Of a stretch of 64,000 bases of DNA, positions 7,288 to 15,352 are shown in pieces. The position numbers and the translations under genes were made by a program. The stretch comes from Desulfoluna butyratoxydans. GTDB lineage: Bacteria > Desulfobacterota > Desulfobacteria > Desulfobacterales > Desulfolunaceae. The stretch's first letter is position 1. Every line of letters begins with the position of its first letter. The notes under the pieces are model-generated. The model ran no database searches. It worked only from the letters and a program-made list of their open reading frames with translations, and was not told the DNA's origin. Location: positions 62,001-126,000 of the forward strand of contig NZ_CAADHO010000010.1 of assembly GCF_900699765.1 (NCBI RefSeq), read 5' to 3'.

Positions 7288-8388
7288 ATGGTTTTAAAGA
7301 TGTATGGAAAAATGTCTATTTTGGTGGCAGCTGTTCTTCTTCTGGCCTCTTCGGGCTGGGCCGAGCCCTACCGTTCCATGAATATGGGCGCGCGTCCCCT
7401 GGGCATGGGCGGTGCTTTTACCGCCGTGGCCGATGATCAAAACGCCATCGACTACAACCCGGCAGGGCTGAGCCGGGCACGGAATTTTGGCATGGGCGTC
7501 CTCAACCCCCTGGTGGAGGCCTCCGAGGACAGCTATGACCTCTACAATGATTTTGACGACATCGACGAGAACGACACAGCGGAAGTGACCGAGCTGCTGA
7601 GAAAATACGTGGGGGAGAACCACCACGTGAAGCTCGCTGCCGACCTGTATGCGGGGTTCCGCATGGGCAACGCCGGGGTGATGGTGGCAGGTGTCGGCAG
7701 GGGGTATGCGGACATGGCCATTCGAAACCCTACTTACCCGGAACTGCACCTTACCTCGGACATCGACTACGGCGGGCAGGTGGGTGTAGGCTACGAGCTG
7801 GCCATGATACCGGGCCTGAGCATCGGCGTGGGGGTGAAAGCCCTGAACCGGAAAAGTATCGACGAGGTCTACACGGCCGTGGACATTGCCGACGATGATT
7901 TCGAAGACACCCTGGAAGATGACCAGAAGGACGGCAGCGATGCGTCCTTTGACCTGGGCATGATCTGGAGCAGCGAAATTGAAGGGTTGACCCGTGTGAG
8001 CCTTGGCCTTGCGGGAATCAATATCAAGGAGATGGATTTTGGCGACGCACGGGACCAGAAAACCCAGTACAACGCCGGGGTGGCCTTTACCCAGAGTTTT
8101 TTCGGGTGCACCCTGACCGAAGCCTTTGACTATCATGACATCACAGACAACCTCGCCGAAGACGACTCCACGGAGAAGAAACTTCACATGGGGGCTGAGT
8201 TGAAGTTTCCCATGCTCCTGGCCTTAAGGGGCGGTCTCTCCCAGGGGTACTACACGGCCGGTGCCACCCTGGATTTCAAGGTGCTGCGTGTTGATGTGGC
8301 CACCTACGGAGAAGAGATGGGGGCTTACGCCGGGCAGAAAGAGGACCGAAGGTATGTGGCGCAGATCTCCATGGGTTGGAGCTGGTAA
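7288..8388 (+). CDS. PorV/UPF0164-like outer-membrane beta-barrel, copy 1
   Basis: This encodes about 366 residues with a signal peptide ending near GWA/EPYR. The mature protein opens with GARPLGMGGAFTAVADDQ and DYNPAGL, hallmarks of the PorV/UPF0164 branch of FadL-like barrels. The body is rich in alternating beta-strand patterns and ends in GWSW, an aromatic C-terminus typical of barrels inserted by BAM. Three in-frame ATGs lie at 7282, 7285 and 7288; 7288 gives the best spacing (6 nt) from GGAG at 7278-7281. It is close to its paralogue at 9878-10981. Transport or an assembly role cannot be told from sequence. Confidence 0.8.
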   Translation: MVLKMYGKMSILVAAVLLLASSGWAEPYRSMNMGARPLGMGGAFTAVADDQNAIDYNPAGLSRARNFGMGVLNPLVEASEDSYDLYNDFDDIDENDTAEVTELLRKYVGENHHVKLAADLYAGFRMGNAGVMVAGVGRGYADMAIRNPTYPELHLTSDIDYGGQVGVGYELAMIPGLSIGVGVKALNRKSIDEVYTAVDIADDDFEDTLEDDQKDGSDASFDLGMIWSSEIEGLTRVSLGLAGINIKEMDFGDARDQKTQYNAGVAFTQSFFGCTLTEAFDYHDITDNLAEDDSTEKKLHMGAELKFPMLLALRGGLSQGYYTAGATLDFKVLRVDVATYGEEMGAYAGQKEDRRYVAQISMGWSW

Positions 8389-8864
8389 GAACGCATACCG
8401 AGCAAGGTGGTCCACCCTATAATAATACCCTAATATACATCCGCGCGTTTTTCGGAGACCAGGAAAGCGCGCGGATGGAACCAAGGGCGTTTCTGCGGTC
8501 TCCCTCCCATGGGGTTGTGAGAGGCAGGCGTCATCGTCATGGAGAAGGCCTTGCCTTTACGGCCCTTCTCCCCGATAATGAAAAACACGGACATGCGATA
8601 CAGCATGCGGCACCTCCCCAGAGAATCAACCGATTCGACCTCCCCTTTATCATGAGCGTCCCGAGTCTCCACCAGGGCCTGTTTCTCCGGCCCGTGGCAG
8701 CCCGCGTCCTGAGCAGGGCCTTCGCACCTGCGGACTGGGTTCCATGCCCCTTTACCTTATAAGACTTACATACACAGACATTTCGGCGCATGACCGGCGG
8801 TGAGTTCTGGAATTCGCCCCGGGATGCGTTGCAACCCGGCAGGATTAGAATCACGGGAGGGACG
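8389..8864. other. intergenic region between the two lipoprotein/barrel modules
   Basis: This 476-bp region has no convincing gene. It holds an inverted repeat CATCCGCGCG/CGCGCGGATG (8438-8447 and 8468-8477) and a hairpin GGAGAAGGCC/GGCCCTTCTCC near 8544-8570. Neither has a clear T-run. No promoter for the second module was convincing. Confidence 0.35.
8438..8477. repeat. inverted repeat, 10-bp perfect arms
   Basis: Arms CATCCGCGCG (8438-8447) and CGCGCGGATG (8468-8477) flank a 20-nt centre, about 50 bp past the first barrel gene. This may be an mRNA 3' end hairpin without a T-tract. Confidence 0.4.
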
Positions 8865-9665
8865 ATGCATTCAACCCGTTTCGGCTCATGTGTTGTGGGC
8901 TATCTTGCGGCCGTTTTGGCCTGCGTGTTGTTTCTGGCATTCCTTGGCGTGGGGTGCGACGACAGCGACAGCTACGAGGCCCGCCTTGAAGAGGCCAGGA
9001 TTGCCGCTGACGGCGGTGACTACGACACGGCCATCGCCATCCTCTCCGGCCTGGAGCAGACCGGGGAGGTGCTGGAGAACCTCTCCACCGCCTATGCGGG
9101 CAAAGCTGGGGTCGACAGTTTAGCCATATACAGCGGTGCCGCTGATGGAGGCGGCGGCACCATCGATCAGTTCGGCAGGATGCTGGGCCAAGGAGACGAG
9201 GGGCTGCTGGCCTGCTCCGAGATCGGTGCCACGCTCTCAACCATGGATCAGGCCATCACCGCGCTCATTGGGTCTGCTGGGGGCACATCCGGTTTGAGCG
9301 ATTACGGCAAGGCCAAGCTGGGGATCTACGGGCTCACCGATGCGGTGCTGATCCTCGGCCAGATTTTTTGCCGCAACTTCGGGGACCGCTTTACGCCCCC
9401 CGATTTCGTGGGGCTCACCGAGGCCTGGATAAAAGAGGCCCGGGGGCTGGTTGCCGGGGACTTTGTCACCTTGCGTATCACCCCGGAGGAGCTTGCGCAG
9501 ATTAACCGGGATGTCGGCTTTGTCTCACTGGCCGCAGCGGCCCTTGGGCCGGGAAACGTTCTGGGAAGGGAGTTCGAGGCGTTCCTTGGAGAGATCGATA
9601 CAGGCGGAGACGGGGCTGTCTCCTTTATCGAGCTGATCGACTATGTCAACACCCTGGGGGAGTAG
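8865..9665 (+). CDS. EF-hand lipoprotein, copy 2 of the tandem module
   Basis: This 266-residue paralogue of the 6452-7258 lipoprotein starts at 8865 behind GGGAGGG. A hydrophobic stretch leads to Cys31 (GVGC), again followed by two Asp residues. The shared TPR-like motif (EEARIAADGGDYDTAIAIL) comes next, and the C-terminus carries the EF-hand-like loop DTGGDGAVSFIE (245-256). Under the E. coli rule, Asp at +2 after the lipid-bearing Cys would keep the protein in the inner membrane; whether this holds in this organism is unknown. The partner barrel follows after an intergenic repeat. Confidence 0.75.
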   Translation: MHSTRFGSCVVGYLAAVLACVLFLAFLGVGCDDSDSYEARLEEARIAADGGDYDTAIAILSGLEQTGEVLENLSTAYAGKAGVDSLAIYSGAADGGGGTIDQFGRMLGQGDEGLLACSEIGATLSTMDQAITALIGSAGGTSGLSDYGKAKLGIYGLTDAVLILGQIFCRNFGDRFTPPDFVGLTEAWIKEARGLVAGDFVTLRITPEELAQINRDVGFVSLAAAALGPGNVLGREFEAFLGEIDTGGDGAVSFIELIDYVNTLGE

Positions 9666-9689
9666 AACCAGGGTAAACGCAGCTCGATT

Positions 9690-9842
9690 TTGCCTCCGGC
9701 GGCCCTGCCGGGGGGCAAACTTTTGAAAAGTTTGACAAACAGGTTTTGTTTTTTTGCGTGTCTTGATTACCGGAACGTTTTTGCGGAGCTTTTTTCAAAA
9801 AGCGACCCGCCGGAGGCAACGGAATTGTTAAATGCGTTGGCC
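9690..9842 (+). repeat. intergenic repeat with 13-bp terminal inverted repeats, copy 1
   Basis: The core at 9690-9819 (130 bp) is bounded by the perfect inverted repeats TTGCCTCCGGCGG and CCGCCGGAGGCAA. Homology to the second copy continues past the right repeat through TTAAATGCGTTGG to about 9842. The inside has AT-rich blocks including ACGTTTTTGCGGAGCTTTTTTCAAAA. It encodes nothing and sits between the second lipoprotein and barrel genes, ending about 35 bp before the barrel start. The other copy is inverted at 61593-61767. Confidence 0.8.
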
Positions 9843-9877
9843 CTGGGAGTAGAACCCGTATGCGCACGGAGGAATCC

Positions 9878-10981
9878 ATGGGAAAACCGGTGTACACACT
9901 GCAATGCCTCCTTGTTGCCGCCGTGCTTTTTCTTTCGGCGGCCACCGGAAGGTGCGAGCCGTATCGGTCGGGTCTCATGGGCGTGCGGCCCCTGGGCATG
10001 GGCGGGGCCTTTACCGCCGTGGCCGACGACCGGAATGCTTTGGACTACAACCCCGCCGGCCTGAGCAGGCTCCGGGGAGGGAGCCTGGGGATCCTCAACC
10101 CCATGGTGGTCGCCTCCGAGGATACCTTTGACCTGTACAGCGATTACGACGACATTGACCAGGACGATGTCATCGAGGTCACCGAATTGTTGCGAAAGTA
10201 CGTGGGGGAGAACCATCACATCACCCTGGGGGCGGATATTCATGCGGGGTTTCGCCTGGGCAACGTGGGCGTGATGGTGGCAGGGGTTGGCAGGGCCGTG
10301 GCGGACCTGACCATTCGCAACCCGGTCTATCCGGAACTCCGAATCGTCTCCGATATCGATTACGGTGGCAAGGCCGGTGCGGGCTATGAGCTTCCCCATG
10401 TGCCGGGTCTGAGCCTCGGGGTGGGCGTGACGGCCTTGAACCGCAGCAGCATCATGGAGACCTATACGGCCCTGGATATCGCCGACGGAGATTTTGAGGA
10501 CACCCTTGACGACGACCAGGTGGACGGGAGTGATGCCTCCTTTGATCTGGGCATGATCTGGCGCAGGGAGATTGAAGGGGTGACCGACGTCAGCCTGGGC
10601 GTTGCGGGCATCAACATCCGGGAGATGGATTTCGGGGAGGCCCGGGACCAGGAGTCCCAGTTCAATGCAGGGGTTGCTTTTACCCAGCGGTTTTTCGGGT
10701 TTTCCCTCACCGAGGCCTTTGATTATCACGACATCACGGACAACCTCACCGACGATGGCTCCACGGAGAAGAAGCTTCACATGGGGGCTGAACTCGTATT
10801 TCCCATTCTGCTGACCCTTCGGACCGGGCTCTCCCAGGGGTATTACACGGCCGGGGTGACTGTGGATGTTTCTTTTCTGCGACTTGATGCGGCCACCTAC
10901 GGAGAGGAGGTCGGTGTCACCGGAGGCCAGAAAGAGGACCGTCGCTTTGCGGCCCAGCTCTCCGCCGGGTGGAGCTGGTAG
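9878..10981 (+). CDS. PorV/UPF0164-like outer-membrane beta-barrel, copy 2
   Basis: This encodes 367 residues and is clearly paralogous to the 7288-8388 product along its whole length (for example PLGMGGAFTAVADD, DYNPAGLSRL, LLRKYVGENHH, ITDNLTDDGSTEKK). The signal peptide ends near GRC/EPYR and the protein ends in GWSW. The ATG at 9878 was chosen because GGAGG (9868-9872) lies 5 nt upstream. An ATG 18 nt earlier is in frame but overlaps that ribosome site. With the 8865-9665 lipoprotein it forms the second copy of the module. A strong terminator follows. Confidence 0.8.
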   Translation: MGKPVYTLQCLLVAAVLFLSAATGRCEPYRSGLMGVRPLGMGGAFTAVADDRNALDYNPAGLSRLRGGSLGILNPMVVASEDTFDLYSDYDDIDQDDVIEVTELLRKYVGENHHITLGADIHAGFRLGNVGVMVAGVGRAVADLTIRNPVYPELRIVSDIDYGGKAGAGYELPHVPGLSLGVGVTALNRSSIMETYTALDIADGDFEDTLDDDQVDGSDASFDLGMIWRREIEGVTDVSLGVAGINIREMDFGEARDQESQFNAGVAFTQRFFGFSLTEAFDYHDITDNLTDDGSTEKKLHMGAELVFPILLTLRTGLSQGYYTAGVTVDVSFLRLDAATYGEEVGVTGGQKEDRRFAAQLSAGWSW

Positions 10982-11288
10982 GTTTTTTTTACATGGTGAC
11001 GGGATGTGGACGAGAAAAGGGAACGGAGCCGCCTCAGGGCAGCTCCGTTTTTGTTTTTTTGCGTGTGTTCGGGTCCCTTGAAGGGGAACTGTTTGACATG
11101 ATCCTTTAAAATGGGGTTTACTGCAAACGAAGATTTTGCGTTTCCTTGTTTTCTCGCCACCTGCAAGGTGTTTTTTTTGTCCTGCGCCGGAAGGGAAAGG
11201 GGCCGGAATGCCTAGGTGGTTGTCGTTGCTTTGATGCTCAAAGGTTTCTGCCGATTTGACATCAACCCACAGCCAAGGAGGTCGACCC
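10982..11288. other. intergenic region with terminator and a possible promoter
   Basis: This 307-bp region holds the terminator at 11022-11058. A TTGACA at 11093-11098 has only a weak -10 (TTTACT, 11117-11122) at 18-bp spacing and is the best promoter candidate for the acyl-CoA synthetase gene. Nothing else was recognised. Confidence 0.3.
11022..11058 (+). terminator. intrinsic terminator of the second barrel gene
   Basis: Stem AACGGAGC/GCTCCGTT with a 12-nt loop is followed by a T-rich tail (TTTTTGTTTTTTT). Confidence 0.75.
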
Positions 11289-13457
11289 ATGGGACACAGT
11301 CTGGACGCCATCTTTTCACCTCAATCCATTGCCGTTCTCGGCACGTCTACCACCAAGGGAAAGGTGGGCCACGACATCTTCAGCAATATCCTGCACGGGG
11401 GGTTCCAGGGCACCCTCTACCCGGTGAACCCCAAAGCCAAATCCATCCTGAGCGTTCGCTGCTACGAGTCGATCCTCTCCATCCCCGACCCCATCGACCT
11501 GGCCCTGGTCATCCTGCCCCCGCCGGCTGCCCTGAAAGCCATTGAGCAGTGCGTGATCAAAAAGGTCAAAGGGGTGGTGATCATCTCGGCGGGCTTTAAG
11601 GAGGTCGGGGGGGAAGGCCTGGAGATCGAGGAGAAGATCAAGGTCATCTGCAAGGAGGCCGGGATCCGCATCGTGGGGCCCAACTGCCTGGGGGTGATCA
11701 ACCCGTCGCCCACCGTGTCTCTTAACGCCAGCTTCTCTGCGCGCATGCCCTCCAAGGGCAACATCTCCTTTATCTCCCAGAGCGGGGCCCTCTGCACGGC
11801 GGTCCTTGACTTTGCGGCGGATCGCGGCTTCGGGTTTTCCAAGTTTGTCTCCATCGGAAACAAGGCCGACGTGGATGAGCTGGACCTGCTTCGGTATTAC
11901 CACGCCGATCCTGAGACCCACGTGATCATGATTTATATGGAGGAACTCGGGCGCAAGGGCAAGGAGTTCATCGACGTGGCCAAGGAGATCACCTCCGGGG
12001 ACAACCCCACCCCGGTGCTGGTGATCAAGTCCGGGCGCTCGGTGGCCGGGGCTGCAGCTGCCGCGTCCCATACCGGCTCCCTGGCCGGAACGGATGCTGT
12101 ATACGACGCGCTGTTTGCAGAGGCCGGGATCATCCGCTGCGAGTCGGTGAACGAACTGTTTGACCTGGCCCAGGGCTTCTCTCCGAGGAAGTACCCCACC
12201 GGACGGAACATCGCCATTGTCACCAACGCGGGGGGACCGGGGATCATCGCCACGGACATGACGGAAAACGCGGGCATGAACCTTGCCGTGTTCAGCGAAG
12301 AGACCGTGGAGGAGCTTAAGCGCCACCTGCCCCCCACGGCAAACTTCAACAACCCGGTGGACGTCATCGGGGACGCTGCCCGGGACCGTTACGAAAACGC
12401 ATTGACCACGGTGATCAGCGACGAAGGGGTGGACGGCGCCCTCATCATCCTGACCCCCCAGTCCATGACCGATGCCATCGGCACGGCCACGGCCATCTCC
12501 GAGATCTCACGGCGGACCTTAAAGCCCATTACCTGTGCCTTTATGGGGGTTGTGGACGTTTCCCCCGGGGTGAAGATCCTCCAGAAGGCCGGGGTGCCGG
12601 TGTACGATTTCCCCGAAAACGCGGCCAAGGTGCTGGGGAAACTCTACCTTGCCCATTGCTGGCTGAGTCGCCGGGTCCTTCCCCAGTATAAACTGGAGGT
12701 TGACGAAGAACGGGCCCGGGCCCTTATCCGGGGATACCTGGACAACGGAGATACCCTTTTGGGCGAGTACGAGGGGAGCAGCATCCTTCAGTGCTACGGC
12801 CTCAGGACATTGGACATGGAGATCGCCACCTCGCCGTCGGAGGCCGTGGACATTGCGCGGCGCATCGGGTACCCCGTGGTGATGAAGATTGTCTCGCCCG
12901 ATATTATCCATAAATCCGACGCCAAAGGGGTCCGGGTGGGGATTCGGGAACCCGCCGAGGTGGAGGCCGCCTACGCAGATATCCTTGCGTGTGCCGAAGC
13001 CTACAAGGAAGACGCCCGCATTCGGGGGGTCCTGGTTCAGCAGATGGCCATGGCAGGGGATGAGGTGATCATCGGGACCAAGCAGGACGAGCAGTTCGGC
13101 CCCATGGTGATGTTTGGTTTTGGAGGGATCTTTGTGGAGCTCTTTAAAGACGTGGTCTTTCGTGTGGCCCCCTTTGGTCGCAACACGGCGCGTCGCATGA
13201 TCAAGAGCATTCGGGCCTATCCCCTGCTCACCGGGTTCAGGGGCAAGCCCGTTGCCGATATCGAGGAGATTGAAAAATGCCTGGCCCGGGTTGCGCGGAT
13301 GGTGACCGATCACCCGGAGATCCGGGAGCTGGATATCAACCCCATGCTGGTGCACCCCAAGGGCAAAGGGGCCACCGTGGCCGACATTGTCCTGCGCCTG
13401 CAGGATCTCTCCGAGCCTGGCTGCGACGAGGGTGATGACGAGCCTACCGAGCCGTAA
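11289..13457 (+). CDS. ADP-forming acetyl/acyl-CoA synthetase (fused alpha-beta)
   Basis: This cytoplasmic enzyme converts an acyl-CoA, ADP and phosphate to the free acid, CoA and ATP. At 722 residues it has the single-chain form: an N-terminal CoA-binding domain (about 8-135, IAVLGTSTTKGKVGHDIF), two succinyl-CoA-ligase-like domains (about 150-450) and a C-terminal ATP-grasp domain (about 480-715). His261 in SHTGSLAGTD matches the phosphorylated histidine of the archaeal alpha subunit. There is no GNAT domain, so it is not a Pat-type lysine acetyltransferase. AAGGAGG precedes the ATG at 11289. A second homologue lies at the other end of the window. Substrate range is not visible. Confidence 0.9.
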   Translation: MGHSLDAIFSPQSIAVLGTSTTKGKVGHDIFSNILHGGFQGTLYPVNPKAKSILSVRCYESILSIPDPIDLALVILPPPAALKAIEQCVIKKVKGVVIISAGFKEVGGEGLEIEEKIKVICKEAGIRIVGPNCLGVINPSPTVSLNASFSARMPSKGNISFISQSGALCTAVLDFAADRGFGFSKFVSIGNKADVDELDLLRYYHADPETHVIMIYMEELGRKGKEFIDVAKEITSGDNPTPVLVIKSGRSVAGAAAAASHTGSLAGTDAVYDALFAEAGIIRCESVNELFDLAQGFSPRKYPTGRNIAIVTNAGGPGIIATDMTENAGMNLAVFSEETVEELKRHLPPTANFNNPVDVIGDAARDRYENALTTVISDEGVDGALIILTPQSMTDAIGTATAISEISRRTLKPITCAFMGVVDVSPGVKILQKAGVPVYDFPENAAKVLGKLYLAHCWLSRRVLPQYKLEVDEERARALIRGYLDNGDTLLGEYEGSSILQCYGLRTLDMEIATSPSEAVDIARRIGYPVVMKIVSPDIIHKSDAKGVRVGIREPAEVEAAYADILACAEAYKEDARIRGVLVQQMAMAGDEVIIGTKQDEQFGPMVMFGFGGIFVELFKDVVFRVAPFGRNTARRMIKSIRAYPLLTGFRGKPVADIEEIEKCLARVARMVTDHPEIRELDINPMLVHPKGKGATVADIVLRLQDLSEPGCDEGDDEPTEP

Positions 13458-13487
13458 AGGGCAAGACTGTTTGACACACATAAAAAG

Positions 13488-13519
13488 CGCCGTGGAGAAA
13501 GGCTCCACGGCGTTTTTTT
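13488..13519. terminator. bidirectional intrinsic terminator
   Basis: A 10-bp perfect stem (CGCCGTGGAG/CTCCACGGCG) has seven T residues on the plus-strand side and an A-run on the other. It serves both the acyl-CoA synthetase and the convergent methyltransferase, whose stop codon overlaps the T-run. Confidence 0.85.
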
Positions 13520-14315
13520 ATTTCAGGGCTTCCCAGGAGAAGGGAAGACCGCCGGTGAGGAGGTTGGCGGCGTGGACCGCGCGGACGCTCTCCTTCCGGT
13601 TGGTGTTCATGAGGATGTAATCCAGCCCGGCTTCGGCCAGCAGGGGGATGTAGGTGTGCTCCATGGTTTTGCGCTTGTCCTCGGGGACCTTGCCGCTGGT
13701 GAGGTTGGAGAGCCCGGCCATGCTTTGGACGGGCCGTCCGGCAAGTTCCTCCAGGGCTCGCAGGGTGCGGATCACCTCCAGGGCCTGGAACGCCCCTTCG
13801 TCCCAGAGCAGGGGCACCACCACCGGGTCTACGATGAGCCGGTCCAGGAGGTCTGTGCCTGCCTCGGCAACGGCCGTGAAGAGGTGGGCTGCCACATGGA
13901 GCCGTCCGTCCGGTTCCGTGGGCACCGCCCCGGTTTCCGTGAGCAGGTATCCCACAAAACGGGCCTGTTCATGCCGGGCCATCAGGGGGAGAAGTGCGGC
14001 CAGGCGGTCCGGGTGGAGGGAAAACCCGTTGATGTGGATGTCCGGGTGGCCCGTTTCCAGGGCCTGGCGCGCGGGCTCTGCATGGGGGGAGTCGATGAAC
14101 AGGGGCAACGGCGTGATGCCTCGCACCACATCGATGAGGTAGGGAACCACCGCGGGGCTGCGACTGCCAAGGGGCCCGATGTTCAGATCGATGGCGTGGG
14201 CACCGGTGGACAGGAGCCCCTGGATGACGGCCTCCATGGCCGGGGTGTCTTTTCGGGCCACAGCATCCTGAAGCATCGGGTTGATAAGCTGAAAGTTGTC
14301 GGAAACGATACGCAT
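13518..14315 (-). CDS. AcsE-like methyltetrahydrofolate:corrinoid methyltransferase (pterin-binding)
   Basis: This encodes 265 residues of a pterin-binding TIM barrel. It follows the AcsE/MtrH pattern: INPMLQDA near the start, AIDLNIGPLG (pterin site), LFIDSPHAEPARQAL, HINGFSL, LIVDPVVVPL and a late SMAGLSNLTSGK. AcsE moves the methyl group of methyl-tetrahydrofolate to a corrinoid iron-sulfur protein in the Wood-Ljungdahl pathway. Here no corrinoid protein or acs gene is next to it, so the acceptor is unknown. The ATG at 14315 has GAAAGGGG 8 nt upstream; an ATG at 14342 would add nine residues. Dihydropteroate synthase is less likely because its signature motifs are absent. Confidence 0.7.
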   Translation of the reverse strand: MRIVSDNFQLINPMLQDAVARKDTPAMEAVIQGLLSTGAHAIDLNIGPLGSRSPAVVPYLIDVVRGITPLPLFIDSPHAEPARQALETGHPDIHINGFSLHPDRLAALLPLMARHEQARFVGYLLTETGAVPTEPDGRLHVAAHLFTAVAEAGTDLLDRLIVDPVVVPLLWDEGAFQALEVIRTLRALEELAGRPVQSMAGLSNLTSGKVPEDKRKTMEHTYIPLLAEAGLDYILMNTNRKESVRAVHAANLLTGGLPFSWEALK

Positions 14316-14793
14316 GGCAGGGGCCCTTTCATGTGCTGTCATGGGTTGGCGTCAGGGGCGCTCGGGGTTTGAAACCGGACAATGGCGTCAGGGGGTGGCC
14401 CAAACCGTTTTTTCCGGGGCGTTTTCCCGGTTGTTCCCACATGAAGGCAGAATGACTGGGGGTTTCTCCTGGATAAAAAAGGGGCAGGCGCATGGGATTG
14501 TCCCGGGAATTTGCATGATGCAACGTTCCTTCGGGGGGAATGCCCATGAAAATGATAAGGTGTATCTATAGACAAAGCATCACCTCCAAAATATTATGGA
14601 CCCCACGTCGAAGTAAACACACGTTACGGCAAAGAACGCAGTCTGTTCGGAAAATCCCATCCTCTGATACCCGAAGACTCCTGTCAACAGTGATTTTTGC
14701 AACCTCCTCAGCGGATCGGCCGGGTTCGACACTTCAGCGATCTTCGCCTCATCTCACCTGAAATCAGTAATGTACAGATCATGGAGGTCTATT
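14316..14793. other. divergent intergenic region, no gene seen
   Basis: This 478-bp region lies between the methyltransferase and the PilZ-like gene. It has a small palindrome TTGCATGATGCAA (14511-14523) and short frames on both strands with no supporting features. No confident promoter was found. Confidence 0.35.
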
Positions 14794-15252
14794 ATGTTGG
14801 AGCAAAAGGAACGTCGTCTGGATGTCACCATGTGCCATCGATGCCTCATGCGTCAGAAAGCTGAAAAAGCACTTCAGGGTGAGCTGTGTGACAAAAGGGC
14901 GCCCCGCGGCCTGGCCTGGCTTTCCGACGGCGTGTATGCGGTGATTCCAGAAAAGGCACCTCAGATTTGCCAGGTGCTCTCCATCAGTCATGAATCCATG
15001 AGCTTTTTTTATTTCGGCGAACCGCCCCTGGAGCAGGGGCTCCTCTCCAGCGCGGAAATCGTGGTGACGGGTCGGGGGTTCCTGGCGGACAACCTTCCCT
15101 TTAAAGTGATCTCGGATACCCCTTTGGATGAGCGGGTGTCTGGAAAGACGGGCAAGCGTCTGTGCAAGGTGCGGTTCCTGGCCCTTAATGAGGCCTCCAG
15201 GGCCCAGGTCGATCATGTCATCGCATTGAAAGAGGTGGTTTCCATCCAGTAG
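14794..15252 (+). CDS. PilZ-like small protein
   Basis: This encodes 152 residues with no signal peptide or membrane segment. The N-terminus has EQKERRLDV and a CHRCLM C-x-x-C pair. The middle has VLSISHESMSFFYFGEP followed by a beta-rich AEIVVTGRGF, which resembles the (D/N)-x-S-x-x-G core region of PilZ domains, but the key glycine is not clear. If it is a PilZ protein it would bind c-di-GMP. GGAGGT lies 6 nt before the ATG at 14794; a start at 14770 in the same frame has no ribosome site. It is a single gene with its own terminator. Confidence 0.5.
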   Translation: MLEQKERRLDVTMCHRCLMRQKAEKALQGELCDKRAPRGLAWLSDGVYAVIPEKAPQICQVLSISHESMSFFYFGEPPLEQGLLSSAEIVVTGRGFLADNLPFKVISDTPLDERVSGKTGKRLCKVRFLALNEASRAQVDHVIALKEVVSIQ

Positions 15253-15281
15253 CGGAGGAGAGGCATGGAAGAACAAACCAA

Positions 15282-15330
15282 AGGGGCGTTTCCACCGGTG
15301 AGCACGGTGGAGACGCCCCTTCGTATTTTT
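15282..15330 (+). terminator. long intrinsic terminator between convergent genes
   Basis: A 16-bp stem (15282-15297 with 15305-15320, one G-T pair) and a 7-nt loop are followed by TCGTATTTTT. A weaker T-rich flank on the other strand may also end the liv operon. Confidence 0.8.
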
Positions 15331-15352
15331 TATAAAGGGGGGAAAAAGCGTA

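Noticed and set aside
14540..14761. A 73-residue plus-strand frame before the PilZ-like gene
   Set aside because: It is Arg/Ser/Thr-rich, lacks a ribosome site and has no domain, so it looks like intergenic DNA.
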